Shown piece by piece: positions 5,571 through 11,401 of a DNA stretch of 11,401 bases (within the stretch, counting starts at the first letter, position 1; every line of letters starts with the position of its first letter). The position numbers and the translations under genes were made by a program. The DNA lies in contig JAHJSJ010000324.1 in the NCBI GenBank assembly GCA_018830415.1, positions 1 through 11,401 on the forward strand, read 5' to 3'. Origin of the DNA: Alphaproteobacteria bacterium (GTDB lineage: Bacteria > Pseudomonadota > Alphaproteobacteria > Sphingomonadales > Sphingomonadaceae). The notes under the pieces were generated by a model. That model saw only the letters and a list, made by a program, of their open reading frames with translations. It was not told the origin of the DNA and searched no databases.

Positions 5571-6170
5571 TCAGATCGCGGTGCCGCGCATCAGCCACGG
5601 CTGACCGTTGGCGCGCGCCCCCTCGAAGGCACCGATCGCCGTGTCACGGGCCATTGTCAGGGCGATTTCATCAAGCCCGTTCAGCAGGCAGTCGCGGCGA
5701 AACGGATCGAGCGTGAAGGCAAAGCGATCCTGATAAGGCGTCGTTACCGTCTGGGTTTCCAGATCGACGGTGATCGGTTCGCCTTGCCGCGCGACTTCGA
5801 GCAGGCGATCAACCGCGCTTTGCGCAAGGACAACCGGCAGGATCCCGTTCTTGACCGCATTGCCCGAAAAGATGTCGGAGAAACTCGGCGCGATCACCAC
5901 TTTGATGCCGAGATCGCCCAGCGCCCAGGCGGCGTGTTCGCGGCTTGATCCGCAGCCGAAATTGTCGCCCGCGATCAGGATCGGCGCGCCGGCATAGGCG
6001 GGATCGTCAATCACATTGCCCGGTACGGCTCGCAGCGTCTCGAATGCGCCTTGGCCCAGACCATCGCGGCTGATGGTTTTGAGCCATCGGGCCGGGATGA
6101 TGATGTCAGTATCGACATTCTTGAGGCCGAGCGGGATAGCGCCGCCTTCGACGCGGGTGAGGGGTTGCAT
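5571..6170 (-). CDS. leuD: 3-isopropylmalate dehydratase small subunit
   Basis: This is the swivel-domain subunit of isopropylmalate isomerase, which with LeuC interconverts 2- and 3-isopropylmalate in leucine synthesis. The 199-residue length is normal. NVDTDIIIPARWLKT (18-32) and GDNFGCGSSREHAAWAL (68-84) are the substrate-recognition signatures, followed by FSDIFSGNAVKNGILPVVL (about 97-115). GAGGGGAG lies just before the ATG. It follows leuC, with a 60-codon membrane-protein gene inserted between the two (11 bases before leuD). Confidence 0.97.
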   Translation of the reverse strand: MQPLTRVEGGAIPLGLKNVDTDIIIPARWLKTISRDGLGQGAFETLRAVPGNVIDDPAYAGAPILIAGDNFGCGSSREHAAWALGDLGIKVVIAPSFSDIFSGNAVKNGILPVVLAQSAVDRLLEVARQGEPITVDLETQTVTTPYQDRFAFTLDPFRRDCLLNGLDEIALTMARDTAIGAFEGARANGQPWLMRGTAI

Positions 6171-6181
6171 TTTGGCTCCCC

Positions 6182-6364
6182 TCAGTCGGTTTCGGGCGGC
6201 TCACCCGAGGGGATCTTGCCGGGCTGAGTTGGTTCATTCGGCTTTTTCTTGGCGGCAAACTTGCGCCCTGCATACAGCAGCGCCGCAGCCACCGCTGCTG
6301 AACCAATCGCCGCCGCGCCGATGGCGGCGGACGATTTTATCGGGCTTTTCTTCTTGTCGGTCAT
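6182..6364 (-). CDS. Small single-helix membrane protein between leuC and leuD
   Basis: This 60-residue protein has a short basic start (MTDKKKSPIK), one alanine-rich hydrophobic helix (about 12-32, AAIGAAAIGSAAVAAALLYAG) and a lysine- and proline-rich tail (RKFAAKKKPNEPTQPGKIP). It is probably a small inner-membrane protein; the charges on both sides do not settle the orientation. It lies 31 bases after leuC and 11 before leuD on the same strand, so it is probably co-transcribed and translated. I do not recognise the family. Low complexity makes homology calls unreliable, but the tight placement argues it is a real gene. Confidence 0.65.
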   Translation of the reverse strand: MTDKKKSPIKSSAAIGAAAIGSAAVAAALLYAGRKFAAKKKPNEPTQPGKIPSGEPPETD

Positions 6365-6395
6365 ATCTGTTCAATGCGCCTTGATCGGGTGCGTT

Positions 6396-7841
6396 TCAAG
6401 TGTTCCGCTTCACACCAAGCAAGCGCACATCGGCCAGCCGCCCGGTGACAGCGGCAGCCGCCGCCATGGCGGGCGAGACGAGATGGGTGCGCGCGCCCGG
6501 CCCCTGGCGGCCAACAAAGTTGCGGTTGCTGGTCGAAGCGCAGCGTTCGCCCGGCGGAACCTTGTCGGGGTTCATTCCCAGACAGGCTGAACAGCCCGGT
6601 TCGCGCCATTCGAACCCGGCGGCGGTGAAGATGCGGTCGAGCCCTTCGTCCTCGGCCTGCGCTTTCACCAGACCCGATCCCGGCACCACGATCGCCCAGC
6701 GCACATTGTCCGCCTTGCGCCGACCTTTCAGCACCGCAGCGGCGGCGCGCAGGTCTTCGATGCGGCTGTTGGTGCAAGACCCGATGAACACGTTTTCGAT
6801 CGGCACCTCGGTCATCGGAGTGCCGGGGGTGAGGCCCATGTAATCGAGGCTTTTCTGCACCGCGACGCGTTTGGATTCGTCGGCGAAGTCATCGGGCGAG
6901 GGCACGCGCCCGCCAATCGCCACCACGTCTTCGGGGCTGGTGCCCCATGTCACGCTGGGTTCAACAGTGGCGGCATCGATCACTACGCTTTTATCGAACA
7001 GCGCGCCGTCATCCGAATGGAGCGTGCGCCAGTAAGCGACGGCGGCATCCCAATCGGCCCCCGCAGGTGCCATCGGGCGGCCCTTGAGGTAGGCGAAAGT
7101 CACGTCATCGGGTGCGATCAACCCGGCGCGCGCGCCTGCCTCGATGCTCATGTTGCACACGGTCAGCCGCTGCTCGATGCTCATGCGTTCGAACACCGCC
7201 CCGCGATATTCGATCACATAGCCGCTACCGCCCGCCGCCCCGATCTGGCCGATAATGTGCATGATCAGGTCTTTGGCGGTCACGCCGGGGCCAAGATCGC
7301 CGTTTACGCGCACTTCCATCGATTTGGATTGCTGCAACAACAGCGTTTGCGTCGCCAGCACGTGTTCAACCTCGCTGGTGCCGATCCCGAAGGCGAGCGC
7401 GCCCAAGCCGCCGTGGCAGGCGGTGTGCGAATCGCCGCAGACGATGGTGGTGCCGGGCAGCGAGAACCCCTGTTCGGGGCCGACCACATGGACGATCCCC
7501 TGCTCCTTCGCCGTCGCCGGGATGTAGCGGATGCCGAATGCGGGGGCGTTCAGTTCAAGCGCGGCCAATTGCGCTGCGCTTTCGGGGTCGGCAATCGGCA
7601 GCACGGTGCCATCCGGGGCAAGGCGCGGCGTGGTGGGGAGGTTGTGATCGGGCACCGCCAGCGTCAGTTCGGGCCGCCGCACCGTCCGCCCTGCGATCCG
7701 CAGCGCCTCAAACGCCTGCGGGCTGGTGACTTCGTGCACAAGATGGCGATCAATATAGACCAGCGCCGTGCCATCATCGCGGGTTTCAACCACGTGCGCG
7801 TCCCAGATTTTTTCGTATAGCGTGCGGGGTTTGGTGGCCAT
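6396..7841 (-). CDS. leuC: 3-isopropylmalate dehydratase large subunit
   Basis: This 481-residue aconitase-superfamily enzyme binds a [4Fe-4S] cluster and forms the isopropylmalate isomerase with LeuD. The three cluster cysteines are visible: Cys356 in GSCTNSR, and Cys417 and Cys420 in PGCSACLGMNPD. VCGDSHTACHGGLGALAFGIG (134-154) and MSIEAGARAGLIAPDD (231-246) are family signatures. Length is normal for the bacterial LeuC group. It is the first gene of the leftward run leuC, small membrane protein, leuD, quinone reductase, DUF1476, bolA, grxD. No clear Shine-Dalgarno is visible. An 18-bp inverted repeat lies 16-33 bases before the start. leuA and leuB are not in the window. Confidence 0.98.
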   Translation of the reverse strand: MATKPRTLYEKIWDAHVVETRDDGTALVYIDRHLVHEVTSPQAFEALRIAGRTVRRPELTLAVPDHNLPTTPRLAPDGTVLPIADPESAAQLAALELNAPAFGIRYIPATAKEQGIVHVVGPEQGFSLPGTTIVCGDSHTACHGGLGALAFGIGTSEVEHVLATQTLLLQQSKSMEVRVNGDLGPGVTAKDLIMHIIGQIGAAGGSGYVIEYRGAVFERMSIEQRLTVCNMSIEAGARAGLIAPDDVTFAYLKGRPMAPAGADWDAAVAYWRTLHSDDGALFDKSVVIDAATVEPSVTWGTSPEDVVAIGGRVPSPDDFADESKRVAVQKSLDYMGLTPGTPMTEVPIENVFIGSCTNSRIEDLRAAAAVLKGRRKADNVRWAIVVPGSGLVKAQAEDEGLDRIFTAAGFEWREPGCSACLGMNPDKVPPGERCASTSNRNFVGRQGPGARTHLVSPAMAAAAAVTGRLADVRLLGVKRNT

Positions 7842-7856
7842 GCGCGGGCAGATAGC

Positions 7857-7874
7857 GCGTAAGGTGCCTTACGC
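7857..7874. promoter_or_regulatory. 18-bp inverted repeat upstream of leuC
   Basis: On the minus strand GCGTAAGG-CA-CCTTACGC has perfect 8-bp arms and a 2-base centre. The short centre suits a protein-binding dyad better than an RNA hairpin. TTGGCG on its upstream side and TATCTG 17 bases later would make a weak promoter with the dyad in its spacer, consistent with an operator for leuC. The promoter call is tentative. Confidence 0.4.
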
Positions 7875-7924
7875 CAAGAAAATGCGAAATTGATTTGTGA
7901 TGCGAATTGAAAGCTTGCCTTTCA

Positions 7925-7936
7925 TGGGCTAGCCCA
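7925..7936. repeat. 12-bp perfect palindrome in the leuC upstream region
   Basis: TGGGCTAGCCCA is a perfect palindrome. It directly follows a 6-bp hairpin, TGAAAG/CTTTCA (7908-7913 with 7919-7924). Both lie in the divergent gap between leuC and the AT-rich gene. Possible binding sites; no regulator is recognised. Confidence 0.3.
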
Positions 7937-8111
7937 AGGACCCAAAGGTCTCCATATTCCCGGTCGAGTTGAAATACCTCGGCGCGGTGCCGGGTGGCGC
8001 AGGAACATGTCGATATTTCCTACCTTCTCGACCTGAAAGTCGAACAATCTGACGCATCGGCGTGACAAAAATGGTAAAACTATGGCTAAATATTGAATCA
8101 GGAGTAATTAG

Positions 8112-8651
8112 ATGGCGGAATCATTCGATAAGACTCAAGAAGAAGTGTTGCAAAAGTGGGAACGGGCGAAAAATATTTATTCAGAATTTAGACAAATAAC
8201 CATTATTGCTGGCGCAATAAGCACCATTTGTTTTGTCCTTCTGTTCATTCAGGTTGGGCAAACCCGAGATAATAACTTGGAAACATCGCTAGAAGCTCAT
8301 TATTTAATGGGGTATTCGATATTTATCTTGGTCTTCTTGTCATTTGCATATTTCATCGCATCACTTATTGCTTTTTTTAGTAAAAAAGGCCCTAAGTCCA
8401 GGGGACTTGCGAGTTTTGCAAGTATAGTAATCTTCGCCGGAAGTTTGATCCCATTCGTTATGGTCAGGCAGGATCCTGGGTTTATCATTCAATATGCATA
8501 TGACTATGATTATTACGATAAGTTATTGAATTTACCTCTTGAAATTTGGACTTTGGGGTTAGTGATACTGTCATTTTTGAATTCAGTGCTATTTCGCTAC
8601 ACTATTTTCCTCAAAAATCGCATGACGGCGCTTCATGGCCGCTTGCCATGA
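8112..8651 (+). CDS. AT-rich orphan four-helix membrane protein
   Basis: This is a 179-residue protein of unrecognised family. Four hydrophobic helices are clear: about 29-49, 66-89, 99-118 and 143-167. The N-terminus (1-28) is a charged, probably helical or short coiled segment. The basic loop KKGPKSR (91-97) and the basic end KNR (168-170) suggest both termini and that loop face the cytoplasm. The second outer loop carries an aromatic-acidic patch, YAYDYDYYDK (128-137). AGGAG (8100-8104) stands 7 bases before the ATG, supporting the start. The gene is far more AT-rich than its neighbours and uses codons such as TTA, ATA and AGA, which points to horizontal transfer. It stands alone, divergent from leuC. 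A toxin, immunity or sensing role is possible but nothing in the sequence proves one. Confidence 0.75.
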   Translation: MAESFDKTQEEVLQKWERAKNIYSEFRQITIIAGAISTICFVLLFIQVGQTRDNNLETSLEAHYLMGYSIFILVFLSFAYFIASLIAFFSKKGPKSRGLASFASIVIFAGSLIPFVMVRQDPGFIIQYAYDYDYYDKLLNLPLEIWTLGLVILSFLNSVLFRYTIFLKNRMTALHGRLP

Positions 8652-8686
8652 TTGCATCATCCGGTTGGGGACAGGGTAAGGCTCAA

Positions 8687-8724
8687 TTGCCACGCCAATA
8701 GTCACGATTGCCGAGCCGTGGCAA
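8687..8724. repeat. 8-bp inverted repeat between membrane-protein and thioesterase genes
   Basis: TTGCCACG (8687-8694) and CGTGGCAA (8717-8724) are perfect arms around a 22-base loop, in the 137-base gap after the AT-rich gene. A short T-run follows at 8736-8740 but is not adjacent, so it is a poor intrinsic terminator. It could be a dyad for a regulator of the thioesterase gene. Confidence 0.3.
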
Positions 8725-8788
8725 GATTGCGGCGATTTTTGGGCAATGGCTGGTGGAAATTGTAATAATTCTCCGCTAGCTTACAGCC

Positions 8789-9208
8789 ATGTCAGCAATC
8801 CTTCCCTCAGCATCCGCGTTTTTCCACCCGATCAAGGTTGAGGCGGCGGACATCGATTTCATGGGCCACGTGAACAACGCGCGCTACCTCAACTGGGTGC
8901 AGGATGCGGTGCTGGCGCATTGGAACAATCTGGCCCCGGCAGAAGACGTGGCGAGCAAGGCGTGGGTCGCGCTGAAGCACGAGATTACCTATCGCAAGCC
9001 CGCCTTTCTGGAAGATGACGTGATCGCGCAGACCGTGCTCGAACGCTTCAACGGCGCGCGCGCGTTCTATTCCACGCTGATCAAGCGCGGCGAGGAAGTG
9101 CTGGCCGAAGTGCAATCAAGCTGGTGCTGCATCGACGCCGAAACCCTGCGGCCCGCGCGGATTGGCGAACACCTGCGCGCGTTTTTCTTTCCTGCCGCTG
9201 CGGAGTGA
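8789..9208 (+). CDS. Hotdog-fold acyl-CoA thioesterase (4HBT family)
   Basis: This 139-residue single-domain thioesterase is of the FadM/YbgC-like 4-hydroxybenzoyl-CoA thioesterase group. It is expected to hydrolyse acyl-CoA thioesters in the cytoplasm as a tetramer. The active-site signature is DIDFMGHVNNARYLNW (21-36), in which Asp23 is the probable catalytic carboxylate and GHVNN begins the central hotdog helix. ALKHEITYRKPAFLEDDVIAQT (60-81) and the C-terminal SSWCCIDAETLRPARI strand complete the fold. The preferred acyl group cannot be read. No good Shine-Dalgarno precedes the ATG. It is followed by a palindromic repeat that separates it from crtW, so co-transcription with the carotenoid genes is doubtful. 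Confidence 0.9.
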   Translation: MSAILPSASAFFHPIKVEAADIDFMGHVNNARYLNWVQDAVLAHWNNLAPAEDVASKAWVALKHEITYRKPAFLEDDVIAQTVLERFNGARAFYSTLIKRGEEVLAEVQSSWCCIDAETLRPARIGEHLRAFFFPAAAE

Positions 9209-9234
9209 AGGGCGGCGCGTGAAGCGCCCATTGT

Positions 9235-9316
9235 CGTCACCCCGGCGAAGGCCGGGGCCCAGAGCCTCCATGTGCGACGCGTACCGCTCTGGGTCCCGGC
9301 CTTCGCCGGGATGACG
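9235..9316. repeat. 82-bp palindromic extragenic repeat
   Basis: Two 31-base arms (9235-9265 and 9286-9316) are reverse complements at 29 of 31 positions around a 20-base loop. Both differences are C/T or G/A changes that still allow G-U pairing in RNA. Each arm has its own small hairpin (for example CCCCGGC-GAAG-GCCGGGG), so the whole can form a cruciform. Read on the minus strand it encodes the HPGEGRDP...GLRRGDD pattern often seen in spurious ORFs of sphingomonads and other proteobacteria. It is probably a dispersed non-autonomous repeat that also acts as a transcription barrier. Confidence 0.85.
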
Positions 9317-9404
9317 GTGGTGGAACCCCCACGAAACGCAATTGCGCCCCCGCGTCAGGCTTCTATACGCAACCACATGCCCGCCTTGTGCGTATCCTAT
9401 TGAG

Positions 9405-10190
9405 ATGAACCCGCATCACTCCCTTCCGGCCCGTGCCTATCAGGGCGTGATCGGCCTTGCGCTGGCGCTGGCGATTGCGGGCAGTTGGCTGGGCTTGCAC
9501 GCCTATGCGATGTTCGTGTTCGAACTCAGCTGGAGCAATTGGCCCTTCGCGCTGGCGCTGGCGGCGGTGCAATGCTGGCTTTCGGTGGGCGTGTTCATCG
9601 TCTGCCATGATGCGATGCACGGTAGCCTGATGCCGGGCAGGCCGCGCTGCAATGCGACCATCGGGGCGGTGTTGCTGGCGCTCTATGCGGGCTTCGGCTG
9701 GAAGCAGCTGCGCGATGCGCATTTCGCCCATCACAGGCTGTCAGGCCGCGCAGGCGATCCTGATTTTGACGAGCATCACCCCGATGATTTTATGCGCTGG
9801 TATGCCACGTTTTTCCGGCGTTATTTCGGCTGGCGATCGATCCTGTATGTCCACACGGTGGTGGGCGTCTACTGGCTGGTGATCGGGGTTCCGATGGCGC
9901 AAATCGTGCTGTTATATGGCCTGCCCGCGCTCGCATCATCATTGCAGCTGTTCTACTTTGGCACCTTCCGCCCGCACCGCCACCGCGCAGGCGAGGACGC
10001 GGCGATCTTTGCTGATCGTCACAACACCCGCAGCGACGATTTCGGCACGCTTCTCAGCCTCGCCACCTGCTTTCATTTCGGCTATCATCTGGAACACCAC
10101 CGTCGCCCCGATGTGCCGTGGTGGGCGCTGCCCGCTGCGCGACGGGCCGGGGCGGCGCAGGTTGAATTGGCTGAAAAGGTGCCCGCATGA
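9405..10190 (+). CDS. crtW: Beta-carotene 4-ketolase CrtW
   Basis: This 261-residue membrane di-iron oxygenase, of the fatty-acid-desaturase-like superfamily, adds 4-keto groups to beta-ionone rings (beta-carotene to canthaxanthin, zeaxanthin to astaxanthin). All histidine motifs of the family are present: HDAMH (68-72), HFAHH (106-110), PHRH (190-193) and HFGYHLEHH (224-232), the last running into RPDVPWWALP, a typical CrtW ending. Hydrophobic segments at about 12-36, 47-67, 84-97 and 146-185 anchor it in the inner membrane. An upstream TTG at 9342 also keeps the frame open, but the extra residues do not look like CrtW and overlap the post-repeat spacer, so the ATG at 9405 is chosen despite a weak ribosome site. 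Its stop overlaps the crtZ start. Confidence 0.96.
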   Translation: MNPHHSLPARAYQGVIGLALALAIAGSWLGLHAYAMFVFELSWSNWPFALALAAVQCWLSVGVFIVCHDAMHGSLMPGRPRCNATIGAVLLALYAGFGWKQLRDAHFAHHRLSGRAGDPDFDEHHPDDFMRWYATFFRRYFGWRSILYVHTVVGVYWLVIGVPMAQIVLLYGLPALASSLQLFYFGTFRPHRHRAGEDAAIFADRHNTRSDDFGTLLSLATCFHFGYHLEHHRRPDVPWWALPAARRAGAAQVELAEKVPA

Positions 10191-10684
10191 GCTGGCTCGA
10201 AATCACACTCACCGTGCTGTCCTCGCTGATCGGGATGGAATTGTTCGCGTGGTATGCCCACAAATACATCATGCACGGCTGGGGCTGGGGCTGGCACCGC
10301 GATCATCACGAACCGCATGATAATGCTCTGGAAAAAAACGATCTGTTCGCGGTGGTGTTCGGCGCGATCAATGCGGGGATGTATATTGTCGGCTCGCTCT
10401 ATTGGGACTGGTTGTGGTGGTTTGCGGTCGGGATCACGCTGTATGGGGTGATCTATACGCTGGTGCATGATGGGCTGGTGCATCAGCGCTATTGGAACTG
10501 GGTGCCGCGCAAGGGCTATGCCAAGCGGCTGGTGCAGGCGCATAAGCTGCATCATGCGACCATCGGCAAGGAAGGCGGGGTCAGCTTCGGCTTTGTCTTC
10601 GCGCGCGATCCGGCCAGGCTGAAGGCGGAATTGAAGGCGCAGAAGGAAGCCGGGATTGCGGTGGTGCGGGACGCTGCGGTTTGA
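10187..10684 (+). CDS. crtZ: Beta-carotene 3-hydroxylase CrtZ
   Basis: This 165-residue membrane di-iron hydroxylase puts 3-hydroxyl groups on beta-ionone rings; with CrtW it gives astaxanthin and related xanthophylls. Four histidine boxes are intact: HKYIMH (25-30), HRDHH (37-41), HDGLVH (94-99) and HKLHH (119-123). Hydrophobic helices at about 3-21, 54-72 and 76-93 embed it in the membrane. The start codon overlaps the crtW stop (ATGA at 10187-10190), indicating translational coupling and one transcript. The rest of the pathway (crtE, crtB, crtI, crtY) is not in the window. Confidence 0.97.
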   Translation: MSWLEITLTVLSSLIGMELFAWYAHKYIMHGWGWGWHRDHHEPHDNALEKNDLFAVVFGAINAGMYIVGSLYWDWLWWFAVGITLYGVIYTLVHDGLVHQRYWNWVPRKGYAKRLVQAHKLHHATIGKEGGVSFGFVFARDPARLKAELKAQKEAGIAVVRDAAV

Positions 10685-10700
10685 TCGTTTCAGGCTCCGC

Positions 10701-10744
10701 TTGACCCTGCCTAGACCCCTTCTCGACCCCCTCTAGACCCTTGT
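10701..10744. repeat. Four 11-bp tandem repeats beside parS
   Basis: GACCC recurs at 10703, 10714, 10725 and 10736, exactly every 11 bases, within units TTGACCCTGCC, TAGACCCCTTC, TCGACCCCCTC and TAGACCCTTGT. The array starts 16 bases after the crtZ stop codon and ends 18 bases before the parS palindrome. The period is close to one DNA turn, so each unit shows the same face. No known site of this type is recognised. Confidence 0.6.
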
Positions 10745-10762
10745 TAGCCTGCTTTTGGGCGG

Positions 10763-10780
10763 ATGTTTCACGTGAAACAT
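10763..10780. promoter_or_regulatory. parS chromosome-partition site
   Basis: The perfect 18-bp palindrome ATGTTTCACGTGAAACAT contains the 16-bp parS sequence TGTTTCACGTGAAACA (10764-10779), which fits the broadly conserved bacterial consensus bound by ParB. In most bacteria such sites cluster near the replication origin and nucleate ParB-CTP spreading and SMC loading. It lies between the convergent crtZ and sufE genes. parA and parB are not in the window. Confidence 0.9.
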
Positions 10781-10788
10781 TTGGGTTT

Positions 10789-10808
10789 CGCAGCCCGGAT
10801 GGGCTGCG
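10789..10808 (-). repeat. Hairpin directly after sufE
   Basis: CGCAGCCC-GGAT-GGGCTGCG (plus strand) is an 8-bp stem with a GGAT loop, starting 4 bases beyond the sufE stop codon on the minus strand. Flanks (TTT, GAA) and loop are identical to the hairpin after grxD at 3480-3499; only two stem pairs differ, and both are compensated. There is no U-tract, so a role in 3'-end protection or factor-dependent termination is inferred. Confidence 0.6.
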
Positions 10809-10812
10809 GAAC

Positions 10813-11220
10813 TCAAGAAGCCAACCGCGCGGCGTGCCCTTTCACCAGTGCGATCATGTTGGGCACGCCCTGGGTGCGGTTGCTCGATAGCTGGTTTTTG
10901 AGGTCGAACGGGGCGAGCGCGCCCATCACGTCCATTTGTGCGACTTCGGCGGCGGGCCTGTCCTGCACGGCGGCGATCACCAGCGCGACGATGCCCTTGG
11001 TGATCGCGGCATTGCTGTCGGCGAGGAAGTGCAGTTTCTGCTCCTTTTGTGAGGCGGGATAGACCCACACCGCCGCCGAACACCCACGCACCAAAGTCGC
11101 ATCGGTTTTCAGCGCATCGGGCATGGGTTCCAACGTCCGGCCCAGCTCGATCAGCAACCCGTAACGGTCGTCGCCTTCGAGGAATTCATACTCTTCGAGA
11201 ATATCGGAAAGGGTGCGCAT
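10813..11220 (-). CDS. sufE: SufE-family cysteine desulfuration protein
   Basis: This 135-residue sulfur-transfer protein takes persulfide sulfur from the cysteine desulfurase SufS and stimulates it during Fe-S cluster assembly in the cytoplasm. The acceptor is Cys47 in LVRGCSAAVWV, matching the family pattern VxGCxSxVW. The opening DILEEYEFLEGDDRYGLLIELGRTL (6-30) and the GLxAxLSxNRxxG-like LKNQLSSNRTQGVPNM segment near the C-terminus are typical. Length is normal. The open frame continues upstream to 11310, but that part translates an extragenic repeat, so the Met at 11220 is the start. No Shine-Dalgarno is evident. Other suf genes are not adjacent. It is convergent with crtZ. Confidence 0.93.
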   Translation of the reverse strand: MRTLSDILEEYEFLEGDDRYGLLIELGRTLEPMPDALKTDATLVRGCSAAVWVYPASQKEQKLHFLADSNAAITKGIVALVIAAVQDRPAAEVAQMDVMGALAPFDLKNQLSSNRTQGVPNMIALVKGHAARLAS

Positions 11221-11278
11221 AGGGGGCAGGTAGTTTGTCTTTTGCGAAAACCCAACCCCCTTCGTCCCCCCCCCCTTT

Positions 11279-11362
11279 GTCATTGCGAGGAGCCGAAGGC
11301 GACGCGGCAATCCAGAGCGTATCGCGCGCCGCGCTGGATTGCTTCGCTACGCTCGCAATGAC
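11279..11362. repeat. 84-bp extragenic inverted repeat (second type)
   Basis: GTCATTGCGAG (11279-11289) pairs with CTCGCAATGAC (11352-11362), and GCAATCCAG (11307-11315) pairs with CTGGATTGC (11334-11342). The sections between are of unequal length, so this is an imperfect palindrome. Translated, it gives the LRLLAMT pattern common in spurious ORFs of many proteobacteria. It lies upstream of sufE and differs from the repeat at 9235-9316. Confidence 0.75.
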
Positions 11363-11401
11363 GCAATCAGCCTCACCCGCTAAGCCCCCCGGGCCGGGTG
11401 A

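Noticed and set aside
7017..7820. 267-codon plus-strand frame inside leuC
   Set aside because: Antisense shadow; leuC on the other strand has complete family motifs.
9116..9376. 86-codon minus-strand frame with HPGEGRDP and GLRRGDD
   Set aside because: It is a translation of the palindromic extragenic repeat at 9235-9316, a well-known annotation artefact.
9342..9404. TTG start giving CrtW 21 extra residues
   Set aside because: The extension has no CrtW-like content; the ATG at 9405 gives the expected length.
10763..11062. Plus-strand frame beginning MFHVKH at the parS site
   Set aside because: The start is simply parS translated; the rest is antisense to sufE.

Overview
The window looks like a piece of a GC-rich alphaproteobacterial chromosome, most likely Sphingomonadales (Erythrobacter/Porphyrobacter-like). 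This is inferred from four things: the crtW-crtZ ketocarotenoid pair, the DUF1476 gene, the leuC-leuD-bolA-grxD neighbourhood, and two kinds of long extragenic inverted repeat that resemble those common in sphingomonad genomes. No taxonomic marker gene is present, so the assignment stays tentative.

Region 1 (1 to about 2.1 kb) is the right-hand end of an integrated mobile element. It holds the first codons of a leftward gene leaving the window, a structured 87-bp inverted-repeat element (74-160), a small AlpA-type regulator (456-671, +) and a P4-type tyrosine integrase (680-1885, -). The last two are convergent, with their stop codons inside one shared hairpin. Three 12-bp direct repeats lie just before the integrase start. 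The element/chromosome junction should fall between about 1930 and 2178; a tRNA-3'-end-like sequence at 2062-2076 is a weak candidate attachment site.

Region 2 (2.18-3.5 kb) has a leftward NUDT19-like Nudix hydrolase with a perfect 16-bp palindrome upstream of its start. After it comes a gene-poor stretch with a sigma-54-like motif, a strong terminator hairpin and a cluster of short hairpins.

Region 3 (3.5-7.85 kb) is a compact leftward gene run: leuC, a small membrane protein, leuD, a zinc-independent quinone oxidoreductase, a DUF1476 protein, bolA and grxD. Small gaps suggest an operon, probably ending at the terminator at 3221-3257. It joins leucine biosynthesis (an Fe-S isomerase) to a Grx/BolA pair involved in Fe-S and iron handling. 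An 18-bp inverted repeat lies just upstream of leuC.

Region 4 (7.85-9.3 kb) has an AT-rich orphan gene for a four-helix membrane protein (8112-8651, +), unlike its surroundings in base composition and probably acquired. It is followed by a hotdog-fold acyl-CoA thioesterase (8789-9208, +) and an 82-bp imperfect palindromic repeat.

Region 5 (9.4-11.4 kb) holds crtW and crtZ (rightward, stop/start overlap), which together convert beta-carotene-type carotenoids to ketolated and hydroxylated forms such as astaxanthin. Facing them is sufE (leftward). Between the convergent crtZ and sufE lie four 11-bp tandem repeats and a perfect parS chromosome-partition site, which suggests an origin-proximal position. 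Hairpins of one shared design, differing by compensatory base changes, follow the stop codons of both grxD and sufE. A second type of extragenic repeat closes the window.
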